From positions 1 to 60,876 of the forward strand of contig JAHRVG010000107.1 in the NCBI GenBank assembly GCA_019090795.1: a stretch of 60,876 bases of DNA, in the 5' to 3' direction. Under the pieces are notes generated by a model. The model made no database searches. It was not told the origin of the DNA and worked only from the letters and a program-made list of their open reading frames with translations. Position numbers and translations under genes: made by a program. Of this stretch, positions 45,788 through 54,504 are shown piece after piece (the stretch's first letter is position 1; the number at the start of each line of letters is the position of its first letter). This DNA comes from Paracoccaceae bacterium (lineage in GTDB: Bacteria > Pseudomonadota > Alphaproteobacteria > Rhodobacterales > Rhodobacteraceae).

Positions 45788-46455
45788 ATATTTTCCCAGA
45801 ACTGCGGGTCAATATAAAGCCCGAACCAGATCGACCAAAGGCCCAAGGCTGCAAACAAAACACCGACAAACCATCGGGCGCGCTGAAAGCCGCTAGCGAG
45901 GGCATCCATACGATTTGACAGCGGTGGGTAAAGCGTAAAAACGATCAGAGGAAAAGAGAGCGCAAAGGCAAATATTGCCATTGTTATCAACCCTGTTATC
46001 AAGCTTGACGCGGCAAGCGGCAGGCCCAGCAACACAAACAGAACAGGCGCGGCTGTGGCCGGGATGTTAAGGCCAAAAGCAAGCCCCAGCAGAACCGGGT
46101 TCTGCGCCCTCTGCCAAGCATTGGGCGATAGGTTGAACTGGCGGTTGAACAATCCGGCGAGGCCTAGCAGGAAGTAAAGGCCAATCGCCAGATACATCGC
46201 CCCAAAGAACACAGCAAGCAGGGTTTGCAAGCCGACCAGCTCCTGCCCCAGCCAGGCAAACAGCGCCCCGCCAGAGCCCGTCACAAGCGTGCGCGCAAGA
46301 ATGAAACGAGTCACGGCACTGCGTTTGTCATACTGACTGCGCCCCTTTTGGGTGTCCAGAAACAACAGATGCCCACCGATGGTGCAAGGCTCAACAAAGC
46401 CCAAAACGCCCATAACAAGGGGCAGGAGAATGAGGCTTTGCAAGGGGATTTCCAT
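45784..46455 (-). CDS. CcdA/DsbD-like transmembrane protein with one cysteine
   Basis: A 223-aa inner-membrane protein with about six helices. The first-helix motif GFVEPCTIGGHLLFL matches the CcdA/DsbD beta-domain EPC site. The second, symmetry-related motif is NIPATAAPVLFVLLGLP, with no cysteine. The protein has only Cys24 (numbered from the 46455 ATG), so the usual disulfide relay between two membrane cysteines is not possible in a monomer. Alternatives are a metal or sulfur transport role. The TAG overlaps that of DUF455 on the other strand. Confidence 0.7.
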   Translation of the reverse strand: MEIPLQSLILLPLVMGVLGFVEPCTIGGHLLFLDTQKGRSQYDKRSAVTRFILARTLVTGSGGALFAWLGQELVGLQTLLAVFFGAMYLAIGLYFLLGLAGLFNRQFNLSPNAWQRAQNPVLLGLAFGLNIPATAAPVLFVLLGLPLAASSLITGLITMAIFAFALSFPLIVFTLYPPLSNRMDALASGFQRARWFVGVLFAALGLWSIWFGLYIDPQFWENI

Positions 46456-46549
46456 GACCACAGAGGTAGGCGCTTAGCCAAAGCTTGGTCAAGCGGAATG
46501 CGGGTTGTTACCTATCGGGTTATGTTTTCACCATCCTAAAGGCGGGATT

Positions 46550-47488
46550 TCAAGCTTCCTCCAGGCGGTCGGTGGCCGGGGCGGGTTGGCGCGAAAGGGC
46601 CTTTATTCGCTGATAAAGATCATCAGAAAGTGTATATTCAAGCGCAGCTAATGAGGGTCGCAACTGTTCCTCGGAACGCGCGCTGATAATCGGATGGGTT
46701 ACCCCAGTGTGGCGTGCAACCCAGCTTACTGCCAACGTTATAGCGCTAACCCCAACCTCTGCTGCAAGCGCCGAGAGGCCCGCAGCGGTTTCGTGCATCC
46801 ACCCGAGGCCGTAACGCACATTATACATTTTATCATCCAGAATACGCCCCTCACCACCGCCAACATATTTCCCCGTCAACAGCCCCCCGCCTAGCGGCGA
46901 ATAGGGCGCAACATTAAAGCCCTCACTGATCGCCATCGGCAGAATTTCAACCTCGACCTGACGTTTCACCAGATTATACATTGGTTGAAGAATGTCGATT
47001 TTGATGCCCAGACGTTCCGCAATACTTGCCGCCTTCATGGTCTGCCATGCGGAATAGTTGGAAACACCAATATAGCGAAACAATCCGGCAGCACGCAGTT
47101 CTGCAAGGGTTGAAAATGTTTCTTCCAAGGGGGTGTTGGCGTCCCATTGATGCAGGTAAAAAACATCCACCATATCCATCTCCAAACGCTTGCGGCTCTC
47201 CTCTAGCTGGGCGCGAATGTTCTGCGCCCCCGCACCGCCAACCGATGCGCATTTGGTTGCAATAATCAGCTGATCGCGCTCTGCCGCGGCAAATTTGCCA
47301 AGCAGTTGTTCCGAATGCCCTTGGGTGTAGACATATGCCGTATCGAAAAAATTGATACCGGCTGCACGACTGGCATCATACATTTTGTGGCTCTCAACCT
47401 CATCCGCTTTGCCACCAAACTGCATGGTTCCAAATGAAAATTTAGAGGCAGGGATACCGGTCACGGTTGTAAGGGGGGTAACAGTCAT
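46550..47488 (-). CDS. Aldo/keto reductase
   Basis: A 312-aa NADPH-dependent aldo/keto reductase. FFDTAYVYTQGHSEQLLGKF has the catalytic Asp and Tyr, DMVDVFYLHQWDANTPLEET has the catalytic His, and the C-terminal segment VTHPIISARSEEQLRPSLAA binds the cofactor. It reduces carbonyls in the cytoplasm; the substrate is unknown. The ATG at 47488 has AGGAG eight bases upstream. It follows the MttB-family gene by 39 bases in the same direction and may share its transcript. Confidence 0.92.
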   Translation of the reverse strand: MTVTPLTTVTGIPASKFSFGTMQFGGKADEVESHKMYDASRAAGINFFDTAYVYTQGHSEQLLGKFAAAERDQLIIATKCASVGGAGAQNIRAQLEESRKRLEMDMVDVFYLHQWDANTPLEETFSTLAELRAAGLFRYIGVSNYSAWQTMKAASIAERLGIKIDILQPMYNLVKRQVEVEILPMAISEGFNVAPYSPLGGGLLTGKYVGGGEGRILDDKMYNVRYGLGWMHETAAGLSALAAEVGVSAITLAVSWVARHTGVTHPIISARSEEQLRPSLAALEYTLSDDLYQRIKALSRQPAPATDRLEEA

Positions 47489-47527
47489 GGCGTTTGCTCC
47501 TGTAGGGGATATTCTCAATTGAGCTAC

Positions 47528-49099
47528 TTATATCACCGCGACCTTGCCTGAATAGGCCCCGACGATATGTTTGTCCGCCCGCTTGGTCAGCTTGGCAATC
47601 TCGGCGTTTTGTTCGCCAGTTAACACCCCTTGTTGAGGTGCATCGCGGATAAATTGCAAGGCTTGGTCGCGGGCGGACTCAAGGGCACCACGGCGCTCGC
47701 GGGCCTCGTAATCATCACGGCCATCGCGGTGAAAGACCTTGGGGATCAGCTGGTCGCGACATTCTTTTACTGTGTGATCAGAGTCGAGAAAATGGCCGCC
47801 AACACGAATTGACGAAACTTCGTTCCAGTTCAATGCGGCTTCGTCAATTTGCGGAGTGCGGATAAAACGGCGCACCATGGCGGCGATTTCATTGTCCAAA
47901 ACCGCTTGCACCGGGCTGAACACTGTGGCGCATTCCAACTGCCCTACTCCGCCGAGGATATCCGCACCAGACAGGGCCACGTTTTGCATCAACATGGCCC
48001 GCTCGGCCATGGATTGGTGATCCACATCCGGCGTGTCTGATCCTGATCCATAGGTATGCGCCATCATGCCAAAACCTTGTTTCATCAGCTGAATCGCCAT
48101 GTTGGCGGCTTGCATAGATTCTACACTCGACTGCAAGGCGCTGCCGGTGCGCATATCAAGGTTGAACATCAGCGGTGTGGCTATAACCGGCGTTCCGGGC
48201 GACAGGATATGCGCCATGGTCATCATCCCGAGGATCTCGGCCGCCGCCATCAGCGCCATTGCGGGCACTGACAGGGGCGCGGTGCCCCCGCCTGACGGCA
48301 GGGAACAGGCGTGGATCGGGATGCCGTATTTACCCGCCTGAATAATCACCTCTGTGTCCATGTGTTTAAATTCCAGCGGGGTAAAAGAGCAAGTTATAAC
48401 GCTGGTGTTGGGGCGGGCACGCAGGTTCGCCTCGCCCCCCGCTGCGATGGCAGCGATACCCATCAGATAGTCGATGTTTTCCCACTGGTAGGGCTGCATC
48501 CAAACATGCTTGCTGGTGCGCGACATCATCCGCCCAAAAGAATGGATATCCGCGGTAACCTCTGGCACCCCTGCCACAAAAGGGTGGGCGATGAAACCGA
48601 TCTGGTCGAGGTTGCTGGCCACTGCCGCCATATCATTGACCGCCTCCAGATCAAGGTTGCGGTAAACCGTATCGCGTGGATCAACGTACCCGTGGGCACC
48701 AGTACCGGTGCGCATGATAAAGCCACCGTCGCGGCGTGGCACCTGTAAATCAAACTGTGGTTTCTTTCCCGCTAGCAAGGCCGATTTAGGGGTCGTGGCC
48801 AGCGCCTCCTCGACCAATTCACGCGGCAAGCGAATGCGGCCATTCTCGGCTCCTTCAAGCGCACCTGCCTTTAGAAAGGCCGCGTGGGCCTTGGGGTGCA
48901 CCACCATGACGCCGTAATCCTCAAGCAGCGCGAAAACCCGCTGTTTGAGGAAATCCATCGAGGTCTGGTTCAGAAAACCCATGTAGGGTCGCGGTGCGAA
49001 AACGCTGTCTTGGGTAAAAGCATCCGCAGGTTTATTGCTCTCGGGTGGGGCACCACGCCCGCGCCGTCTGGGGGATTTCTTGGGTGTTGTCTCAGCCAT
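47528..49099 (-). CDS. Trimethylamine methyltransferase (MttB) family protein, non-pyrrolysine
   Basis: A 523-aa MttB superfamily protein. Segments include RTGTGAHGYVDPRDTVYRNL, SKHVWMQPYQWENIDYLMGI and LPSGGGTAPLSVPAMALMAA. The frame has no in-frame amber codon, so it is a non-pyrrolysine member, like glycine betaine methyltransferase MtgB. Members transfer methyl groups from quaternary amines to a corrinoid protein; no corrinoid partner gene is in the window. The N-terminus is basic (KKSPRRRGRG). ATG at 49099 preceded by AGGAG. The methylated substrate is inferred only. Confidence 0.88.
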   Translation of the reverse strand: MAETTPKKSPRRRGRGAPPESNKPADAFTQDSVFAPRPYMGFLNQTSMDFLKQRVFALLEDYGVMVVHPKAHAAFLKAGALEGAENGRIRLPRELVEEALATTPKSALLAGKKPQFDLQVPRRDGGFIMRTGTGAHGYVDPRDTVYRNLDLEAVNDMAAVASNLDQIGFIAHPFVAGVPEVTADIHSFGRMMSRTSKHVWMQPYQWENIDYLMGIAAIAAGGEANLRARPNTSVITCSFTPLEFKHMDTEVIIQAGKYGIPIHACSLPSGGGTAPLSVPAMALMAAAEILGMMTMAHILSPGTPVIATPLMFNLDMRTGSALQSSVESMQAANMAIQLMKQGFGMMAHTYGSGSDTPDVDHQSMAERAMLMQNVALSGADILGGVGQLECATVFSPVQAVLDNEIAAMVRRFIRTPQIDEAALNWNEVSSIRVGGHFLDSDHTVKECRDQLIPKVFHRDGRDDYEARERRGALESARDQALQFIRDAPQQGVLTGEQNAEIAKLTKRADKHIVGAYSGKVAVI

Positions 49100-49212
49100 G
49101 CCGAAGCTCCTTGTTAAATCAGGGACTATTCGGGCACACACCAATTATTCTCACTGCCTGCCGACTTGAGCACCGACAGGATAGCAAGGTTATTTGTTTC
49201 AGGCTAGAAAAA

Positions 49213-49953
49213 TTACAACTGCGCCATAACCTCATCCGAAATATCAAAATTCGCGGTGACCGTTTGCACGTCGTCATCGTCTTCCAACGCCTCAACCAAG
49301 CGCAGTAATTTTTCAGCCCCCTCCAAATCCAGCGGCGTGGTGATAGTTGGTTTCCAGATCAATTTAGATGTTTCAGATTCGCCCAGTGCTGTTTCCAGCG
49401 CCCCCGAAACATCGTGCAAATCGGCACCTTCACAATAAATTTCGTGGCCGTCATTACCGGTCTCGCAGTCATCTGCCCCGGCCTCAATTGCTGCTTCAAA
49501 CACTGTGTCCGCGTCACCCGCCGCCATCGGATAAGTCACCAAACCTTTGCGTTCAAACATAAACGACACCGCACCGGATTCCGCCAGATTGCCGCCGGAT
49601 TTGGTGAAAATGGAACGTACAGAAGAGGCTGTACGGTTTTTATTATCGGTCATCGCCTCGACAATTACAGCCACACCTTCAGGGCCGTAGCCTTCATAAC
49701 GGATTTCCTCGTAATTCTCACCCTCAGCTGCTGATGCCTTGCCGATTGCGCGGGAAATCACGTCCTTGGGTACAGATTGCGACTTGGCCTCTTTCACCGC
49801 CATGCGCAGACGCGGGTTTTTTTCAGGGTCCGGGTCTCCCATTTTGGCAGCCACGGTGATTTCTTTGGCCAGCTTTGAAAACAGCTTGGAGCGCACGGCA
49901 TCTTGGCGCCCCTTGCGGTGCTGAATATTTGCCCATTTGGAATGGCCTGCCAT
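49213..49953 (-). CDS. yebC: YebC/TACO1 family protein
   Basis: A 246-aa YebC/TACO1 protein. It begins [20 protein letters not shown], with [20 protein letters not shown] and [19 protein letters not shown]. The family was described as a transcription regulator and more recently as a translation factor easing ribosome stalling at proline runs. The start at 49953 is the conserved family start with AGGAG upstream; seven upstream codons are not used. It is not next to ruvC here. Confidence 0.96.
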   Translation of the reverse strand: MAGHSKWANIQHRKGRQDAVRSKLFSKLAKEITVAAKMGDPDPEKNPRLRMAVKEAKSQSVPKDVISRAIGKASAAEGENYEEIRYEGYGPEGVAVIVEAMTDNKNRTASSVRSIFTKSGGNLAESGAVSFMFERKGLVTYPMAAGDADTVFEAAIEAGADDCETGNDGHEIYCEGADLHDVSGALETALGESETSKLIWKPTITTPLDLEGAEKLLRLVEALEDDDDVQTVTANFDISDEVMAQL

Positions 49954-50219
49954 GGTGAACTCCTGTCGCGTCAAAATTGTCTGTGCCTCTATAGGCCAGC
50001 GCGGGGTGTGGGTTCAAGGACAGAGTCCCCAGTTCCAAATGACGAGATCTCACAGCTGAACAATACCTGCGTGATACCACTTCACTGTGTTATCTGTGAA
50101 TTTGTTGTGACGAGTACACGGCAATGCTAATTGATAAAGCAAACAAAATCATCAGATTGGCCTTACTCAACCAATTTCTAGGGCTATCTTTTAGCCTACG
50201 CTAAAAAAGGGGAAAGCGC

Positions 50220-50984
50220 ATGACCAAGACAAAAAAGGATCAAATTCGAGCATTGTTGAAAAGCATTGAAACCGGAGAACCCGAACCAATCGCTGTCGTA
50301 AACGAAGCAAAGTATATTCAGCATAACCCACAAACCCATGAGGGTAGCGAGGGTCTGGCAGCACTTTTCAAGCGATTATCCAAAACCTCCCCTCGGGTGA
50401 ATATTGTGCGTGCTTTTGAGGATGGGGAATTTGTTTTCGCCCATACCGAATACGATTTCGCCGCCCGTAATATCGGGTTTGAGGTGTTTCGCTTTGAGGA
50501 TGGCCGTGCAGTCGAGCACTGGGATAATATCCAAAGACGGAAAGGGCCAAATCAGGCCGGGCATTCTATGGTGGACGGGCAAATAGAATCCACAGACCTT
50601 GGCTCGACTGAAATTAACCGCGCAATCGTTCGCGACTTTATTGAAACCGTATTCATCGGTGGAGAAATCGACCAATTGCCGACATATATTGATGAAGATT
50701 TGTTTGTTGATCACAATCCATTATCAAAAGGCGGGCTGAACCTTGTGCGCACCTCGCTACAAACCAATAGCGATGGCAGCAGGAACACCGACTATCGCAA
50801 AGTTCACCGCGTACTTGCCGAGGGTAGCTTTGTGCTTTGCATCAGCGAAGGAAATCGCGATGGCGTGCATTCTTCGTTCTACGACCTCTTTCGGTTGCAT
50901 GAAAACAAACTTGTGGAACATTGGGATACGACCGAAAAAATTGCCCCTAAAAGCGAGTGGAAAAACAGTAACGGTAAGTTTTGA
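50220..50984 (+). CDS. Tandem SnoaL/NTF2-like protein
   Basis: A 254-aa protein made of two SnoaL-like (NTF2 fold) halves. Half one has KYIQHNPQTHEGSEGLAALF and EVFRFEDGRAVEHWDNIQ; half two has LFVDHNPLSKGGLNLVR and DLFRLHENKLVEHWDTTE. The repeated HNP and VEHWD motifs line the pocket in known members, which act as isomerases, cyclases or ligand binders. No signal peptide. It stands alone upstream of the permease. Ribosome site GGGGAAAG before the ATG. Substrate unknown. Confidence 0.82.
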   Translation: MTKTKKDQIRALLKSIETGEPEPIAVVNEAKYIQHNPQTHEGSEGLAALFKRLSKTSPRVNIVRAFEDGEFVFAHTEYDFAARNIGFEVFRFEDGRAVEHWDNIQRRKGPNQAGHSMVDGQIESTDLGSTEINRAIVRDFIETVFIGGEIDQLPTYIDEDLFVDHNPLSKGGLNLVRTSLQTNSDGSRNTDYRKVHRVLAEGSFVLCISEGNRDGVHSSFYDLFRLHENKLVEHWDTTEKIAPKSEWKNSNGKF

Positions 50985-51089
50985 AAGGTTGTAGGGCCTA
51001 ACGCTACGCCTTCTCTGCCCGTCTATCCTTTTAGCTCATTGCAAACCCAGCCCAAATCGGGTTCCCTGCCCCAAACAGGAGTATCGCGC

Positions 51090-52871
51090 GTGACCACCGA
51101 CCAAATCATTTTGTTCAGCCTTTTCGGCGTTTTTTTTGCTCTGCTACTCTGGGGCCGCTGGCGCTATGACATTGTAGCTTTTGGTGCACTGATGGTCGGG
51201 GTGCTGGCAGGGGTAGTGCCAACCAAACATGCCTTTGACGGTTTTGGCCATCCCGCAACATTGGTCGTTGCCCTTGTGCTGATCGTTTCTGCCGGGTTGG
51301 TCAATTCCGGTGCCGTGCACCTGATCACCCGTGCTTTGATTGACAGTGGCCGATCGCTTGGGATGCACATCACAATCATGGGCAGCGTGGGTGCGGTGCT
51401 TTCTGCCTTTATGAACAACGTAGCGGCGCTGGCCCTGTTGATGCCTGTCGATATCCAGACCGCCAAAAAGGCCAAGCGCGATGTGGGGCTGTCGCTGATG
51501 CCGTTGTCTTTTGCCACCATTCTGGGGGGCATGGTCACGATGATCGGCACGCCCCCCAACATAATCATCGCCACCATTCGCGAAGATGCCTTTGGTGCCC
51601 CGTTCAAAATGTTCGATTTCGCCCCTGTTGGCCTGATTGCGGCGCTGGCTGGCCTACTGTTTGTTGCTACCATAGGCTGGCGGCTGATTCCGCGCCACGA
51701 GGGCGAAGCGGGGGCCACCGATAGGTTGATCGACATCGGCGATTATGTGGCAGAGCTGACCATCCCCGAGGGGGCCAAACAGATCGGCCAGCAAGTGAAA
51801 CAGCTGTTCGAGGAAGCCGAGAAAGCCGATGTCGCCATTTTGGGCCTGATCCGTGAGGGCCGACGCCTTTATGGCACCTCGCAAAACCGCCACCTGATGG
51901 CAGGCGATGCACTGGTGCTAGAGGCCAGCCCCGAAGCACTGGACGAATTTCGTGCCACACTTGCGCTCGATTTCGCTGATGCCAAACGACAGGAAAAAAT
52001 TCAGGCCACCGGCGAGGGGCTGAGCCTGACCGAGGTCGTAGTGCCCGAGACCGCCCGCATCAGCGGAAAAACCGCACTGGCGATCGGGTTGAACTGGCGC
52101 AAAAATACCATCCTGATGGGGATTTCACGCAGCGGCAAACGCATCACCAAACAGGTGCGACGCACAGAAATCCAACCCGGCGACATCCTGTTGCTACTGA
52201 CCCCTGCTGATACCACGGGCGAGGTGATCGACTGGCTCGGTTGTTTACCACTGGCGGAACGTGGGTTGAACGTTACGCAAAACGGCAAAACGTGGATGGC
52301 AATCGGGTTTTTCGCCACCGCCGTTGCCGCTGCCAGCTTTGGCCTTGTGTACCTGCCGGTTGCCCTTGGCGTTGTGGTCTCGCTTTATGTCCTGACCCGC
52401 ATCGTGCCATTGGCCGAGGTCTATAACCACGTCAATTGGCCGGTCGTTGTGCTGCTCGGCTCGATGATCCCGCTGGGACAGGCGCTTGAACGTTCCGGCG
52501 GCACACAGTTGATTGCCAACTCGCTGATCGACCTGACCGCAGGGATGGCCCCTTGGGTTATTTTAACCGTGCTGATGGTGGTTACCATGACCCTGTCTGA
52601 TGTGCTGAACAACACAGCCACCACCATCGTCGCCGCCCCCGTGGGCATCAAAATGGCAGAGAGCCTCGGCGTCAATGCCGACCCCTTTCTGATGGCCGTG
52701 GCCGTGGCCGCCAGTTGCGCCTTCCTCACACCCATCGGGCATAAAAACAACACCCTGATCCTGGGCCCCGGCGGATACCGCTTTGGCGATTACTGGCGTA
52801 CAGGCCTGCCGTTGGAAGTGCTGATAGTAACGGTGAGCATTCCGGCTATTTTGGTGTTTTGGCCGCTGTGA
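51090..52871 (+). CDS. SLC13-family permease with two TrkA-C domains
   Basis: A 593-aa membrane transporter with an SLC13/ArsB-like transmembrane region (about residues 10-200 and 400-590). Motifs: SAFMNNVAALALLMPVDI and MIGTPPNIIIATIREDAFGA, then DVLNNTATTIVAAPVGIKMA. Two cytoplasmic TrkA-C (RCK_C) domains lie between (LIREGRRLYGTSQNRHLMAG and ISRSGKRITKQVRRTEIQPG). It probably imports sulfate, dicarboxylates or another anion with sodium. The start is a GTG at 51090 with AGGAG upstream. Confidence 0.88.
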   Translation: MTTDQIILFSLFGVFFALLLWGRWRYDIVAFGALMVGVLAGVVPTKHAFDGFGHPATLVVALVLIVSAGLVNSGAVHLITRALIDSGRSLGMHITIMGSVGAVLSAFMNNVAALALLMPVDIQTAKKAKRDVGLSLMPLSFATILGGMVTMIGTPPNIIIATIREDAFGAPFKMFDFAPVGLIAALAGLLFVATIGWRLIPRHEGEAGATDRLIDIGDYVAELTIPEGAKQIGQQVKQLFEEAEKADVAILGLIREGRRLYGTSQNRHLMAGDALVLEASPEALDEFRATLALDFADAKRQEKIQATGEGLSLTEVVVPETARISGKTALAIGLNWRKNTILMGISRSGKRITKQVRRTEIQPGDILLLLTPADTTGEVIDWLGCLPLAERGLNVTQNGKTWMAIGFFATAVAAASFGLVYLPVALGVVVSLYVLTRIVPLAEVYNHVNWPVVVLLGSMIPLGQALERSGGTQLIANSLIDLTAGMAPWVILTVLMVVTMTLSDVLNNTATTIVAAPVGIKMAESLGVNADPFLMAVAVAASCAFLTPIGHKNNTLILGPGGYRFGDYWRTGLPLEVLIVTVSIPAILVFWPL

Positions 52872-52906
52872 GGGACGGCTTGGATCAATGCAATTCTCGC
52901 AAACTT

Positions 52907-53725
52907 TTACTTGAAAACCAGACAGGGATCTTCACGTTCAGCGGCATGGGTCGAAATCCAGAGATCAAATGGCGGATCTCCCTCAAGCGGTGCCTCAAGA
53001 AAGGCCAGTGACAGCACCTTGATGTCCGGTTCCGCCTGCTTCAACAGCGCTGGAACTGCCCAGTCGGTTCTGGCGTGCCCGGCCCCGACAATCAGCACCA
53101 CCGGCGCGCCGTGGGTTGCCAGAGCCTCGACCACGATGGCGGCAAACGCAGCATCTCGAAAGCGTTGGGCCTCGACCATCCCCCCCATCATCCCCAACGG
53201 CATGGCTTGGCAGTGGGCCTCGAATTGTTCTTGGCTGCGGACCTCCAATTGCGCAGGGGGCAAAGGCTGATCCAACCCGTATCTGGTGGCCTCTGGTCCG
53301 AAGACAGCAGCAGCGCCCTCCTTAAAGGCTTGGCGTACTTGTGATTTGGGGCGGGCCGCGCCCACGACTTCGGCCCCCTCAAGGGCTGCAAAAACCGGAT
53401 AATACAGCGCAAAATCGGGCCAGTTGGTGGCATTCCAGCCCAAGGCAGCTTCCAGCGCTTTGGCATCCGGCAACAATTCCGGCGTTACCTTTGCCGCCTG
53501 TTCTCGGCTCAACATCTCGAAAGCCACGGCCTTTGGCTTGATCACCCTGATCGCGGCAGCCTGCCCCATGTGATGGAACCCGTTATCATGGGTTTCCCCC
53601 AGTATAACCACATCGGCAGCGGGCAGCGTGCTTAGGTCTTGCAGCGCGATTTCGCCCGCAATTGCACCGTTCAGGTTGGCGGCCAGCAACAACGCGGCCA
53701 GCTGGGTTTTAAGGGCGGTTTTCAT
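52907..53725 (-). CDS. ChaN-like haem-binding-domain protein (DUF399)
   Basis: A 272-aa exported protein. Residues 1-27 are a signal peptide ending near GAIAGEIA. The ChaN motif VVILGETHDNGFHHMGQAAA is at about residues 40-59, with late GAGHARTDWAVPALLKQ. ChaN-like proteins bind haem and may take part in iron uptake. No lipobox cysteine is seen, so it is likely periplasmic. The ATG at 53725 has GAGG upstream. It lies 28 bases after nnrU on the same strand, likely as one transcript. Confidence 0.85.
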   Translation of the reverse strand: MKTALKTQLAALLLAANLNGAIAGEIALQDLSTLPAADVVILGETHDNGFHHMGQAAAIRVIKPKAVAFEMLSREQAAKVTPELLPDAKALEAALGWNATNWPDFALYYPVFAALEGAEVVGAARPKSQVRQAFKEGAAAVFGPEATRYGLDQPLPPAQLEVRSQEQFEAHCQAMPLGMMGGMVEAQRFRDAAFAAIVVEALATHGAPVVLIVGAGHARTDWAVPALLKQAEPDIKVLSLAFLEAPLEGDPPFDLWISTHAAEREDPCLVFK

Positions 53726-53753
53726 TGGGAACCTCATGGAAACGGGCAGACTT

Positions 53754-54419
53754 CTAAGTTAAAGGGGATACACCGATAAACCATTGGTGCGAATAGAGGA
53801 TTGTCAGATAGGCCAGCAAACCGATGGCAATGCGGCTGATACCGCGTTTGGTGACGCGGATTTCACGGCGGGTGGCAGACAGCTTTTGCCACTCAGCCCC
53901 GCCCAGAATTCGGCGCATCCGACGGTCGATGATCTTGCGCCCCAGCAGGGAAAACCCCAAAAACAGCCCGAATACAATTACATGCGCCAGATCGCCGTTG
54001 GGCACCAGATGCGCCGCCGCCCAGATCAGCAACCCCGCCAGCAGCGGATGGCGGACCCAGCCGATAATACCGGGGGTTTCCGGATCAAACCGCCCGTTAT
54101 CCCAGCCGCCAAAGGACAGCGGATTGGGTTGGCCAAAACCCATGGCGATGATCACACAGGCCAGTGCCATTGCAACCAGCGGTACATGGTTTTGCCAAGG
54201 TGCCCAGGGCCACAGCTCGACATGAGGCGCGCGACCGGCGGCGCTGATGATCCATGTCAAAATGGCAATAGAGAGGGCGGAATAGGCCAGCGTGAAACCG
54301 AGCGCACCGATTCTAGAGGTAATGCGGGATTTCACCTTTGGACGCACGGGAAGGGTATGCGACAGGAAAAACACAGCGAATGCTGCCAGAAACTCACCCC
54401 ATTCCGATAGAAAATGCAC
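53754..54419 (-). CDS. NnrU family membrane protein
   Basis: A 221-aa membrane protein of the NnrU family with about six helices. Motifs: FFLSHTLPVRPKVKSRIT near the start and PGIIGWVRHPLLAGLLIWA, with conserved histidines. Members sit near nitric oxide metabolism genes or form a carotenoid-isomerase-like (Z-ISO) group binding haem. Here there is no denitrification gene, and a ChaN-like haem protein follows 28 bases downstream; a haem link is inferred. Function otherwise unknown. Confidence 0.88.
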   Translation of the reverse strand: MHFLSEWGEFLAAFAVFFLSHTLPVRPKVKSRITSRIGALGFTLAYSALSIAILTWIISAAGRAPHVELWPWAPWQNHVPLVAMALACVIIAMGFGQPNPLSFGGWDNGRFDPETPGIIGWVRHPLLAGLLIWAAAHLVPNGDLAHVIVFGLFLGFSLLGRKIIDRRMRRILGGAEWQKLSATRREIRVTKRGISRIAIGLLAYLTILYSHQWFIGVSPLT

Positions 54420-54504
54420 GCTGGAGGCTCCTTAAGTCGAGAGGATTACTCAAGTTTCTTCTTGCAAGAAAACCCACGCAAAGGTCAGCGCAAAGGTTTG
54501 GCCG

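Noticed and set aside
47528-49099. A pyrrolysine (amber) codon in the MttB homologue
   Set aside because: The frame has no in-frame TAG before its normal end, so no recoding is needed.
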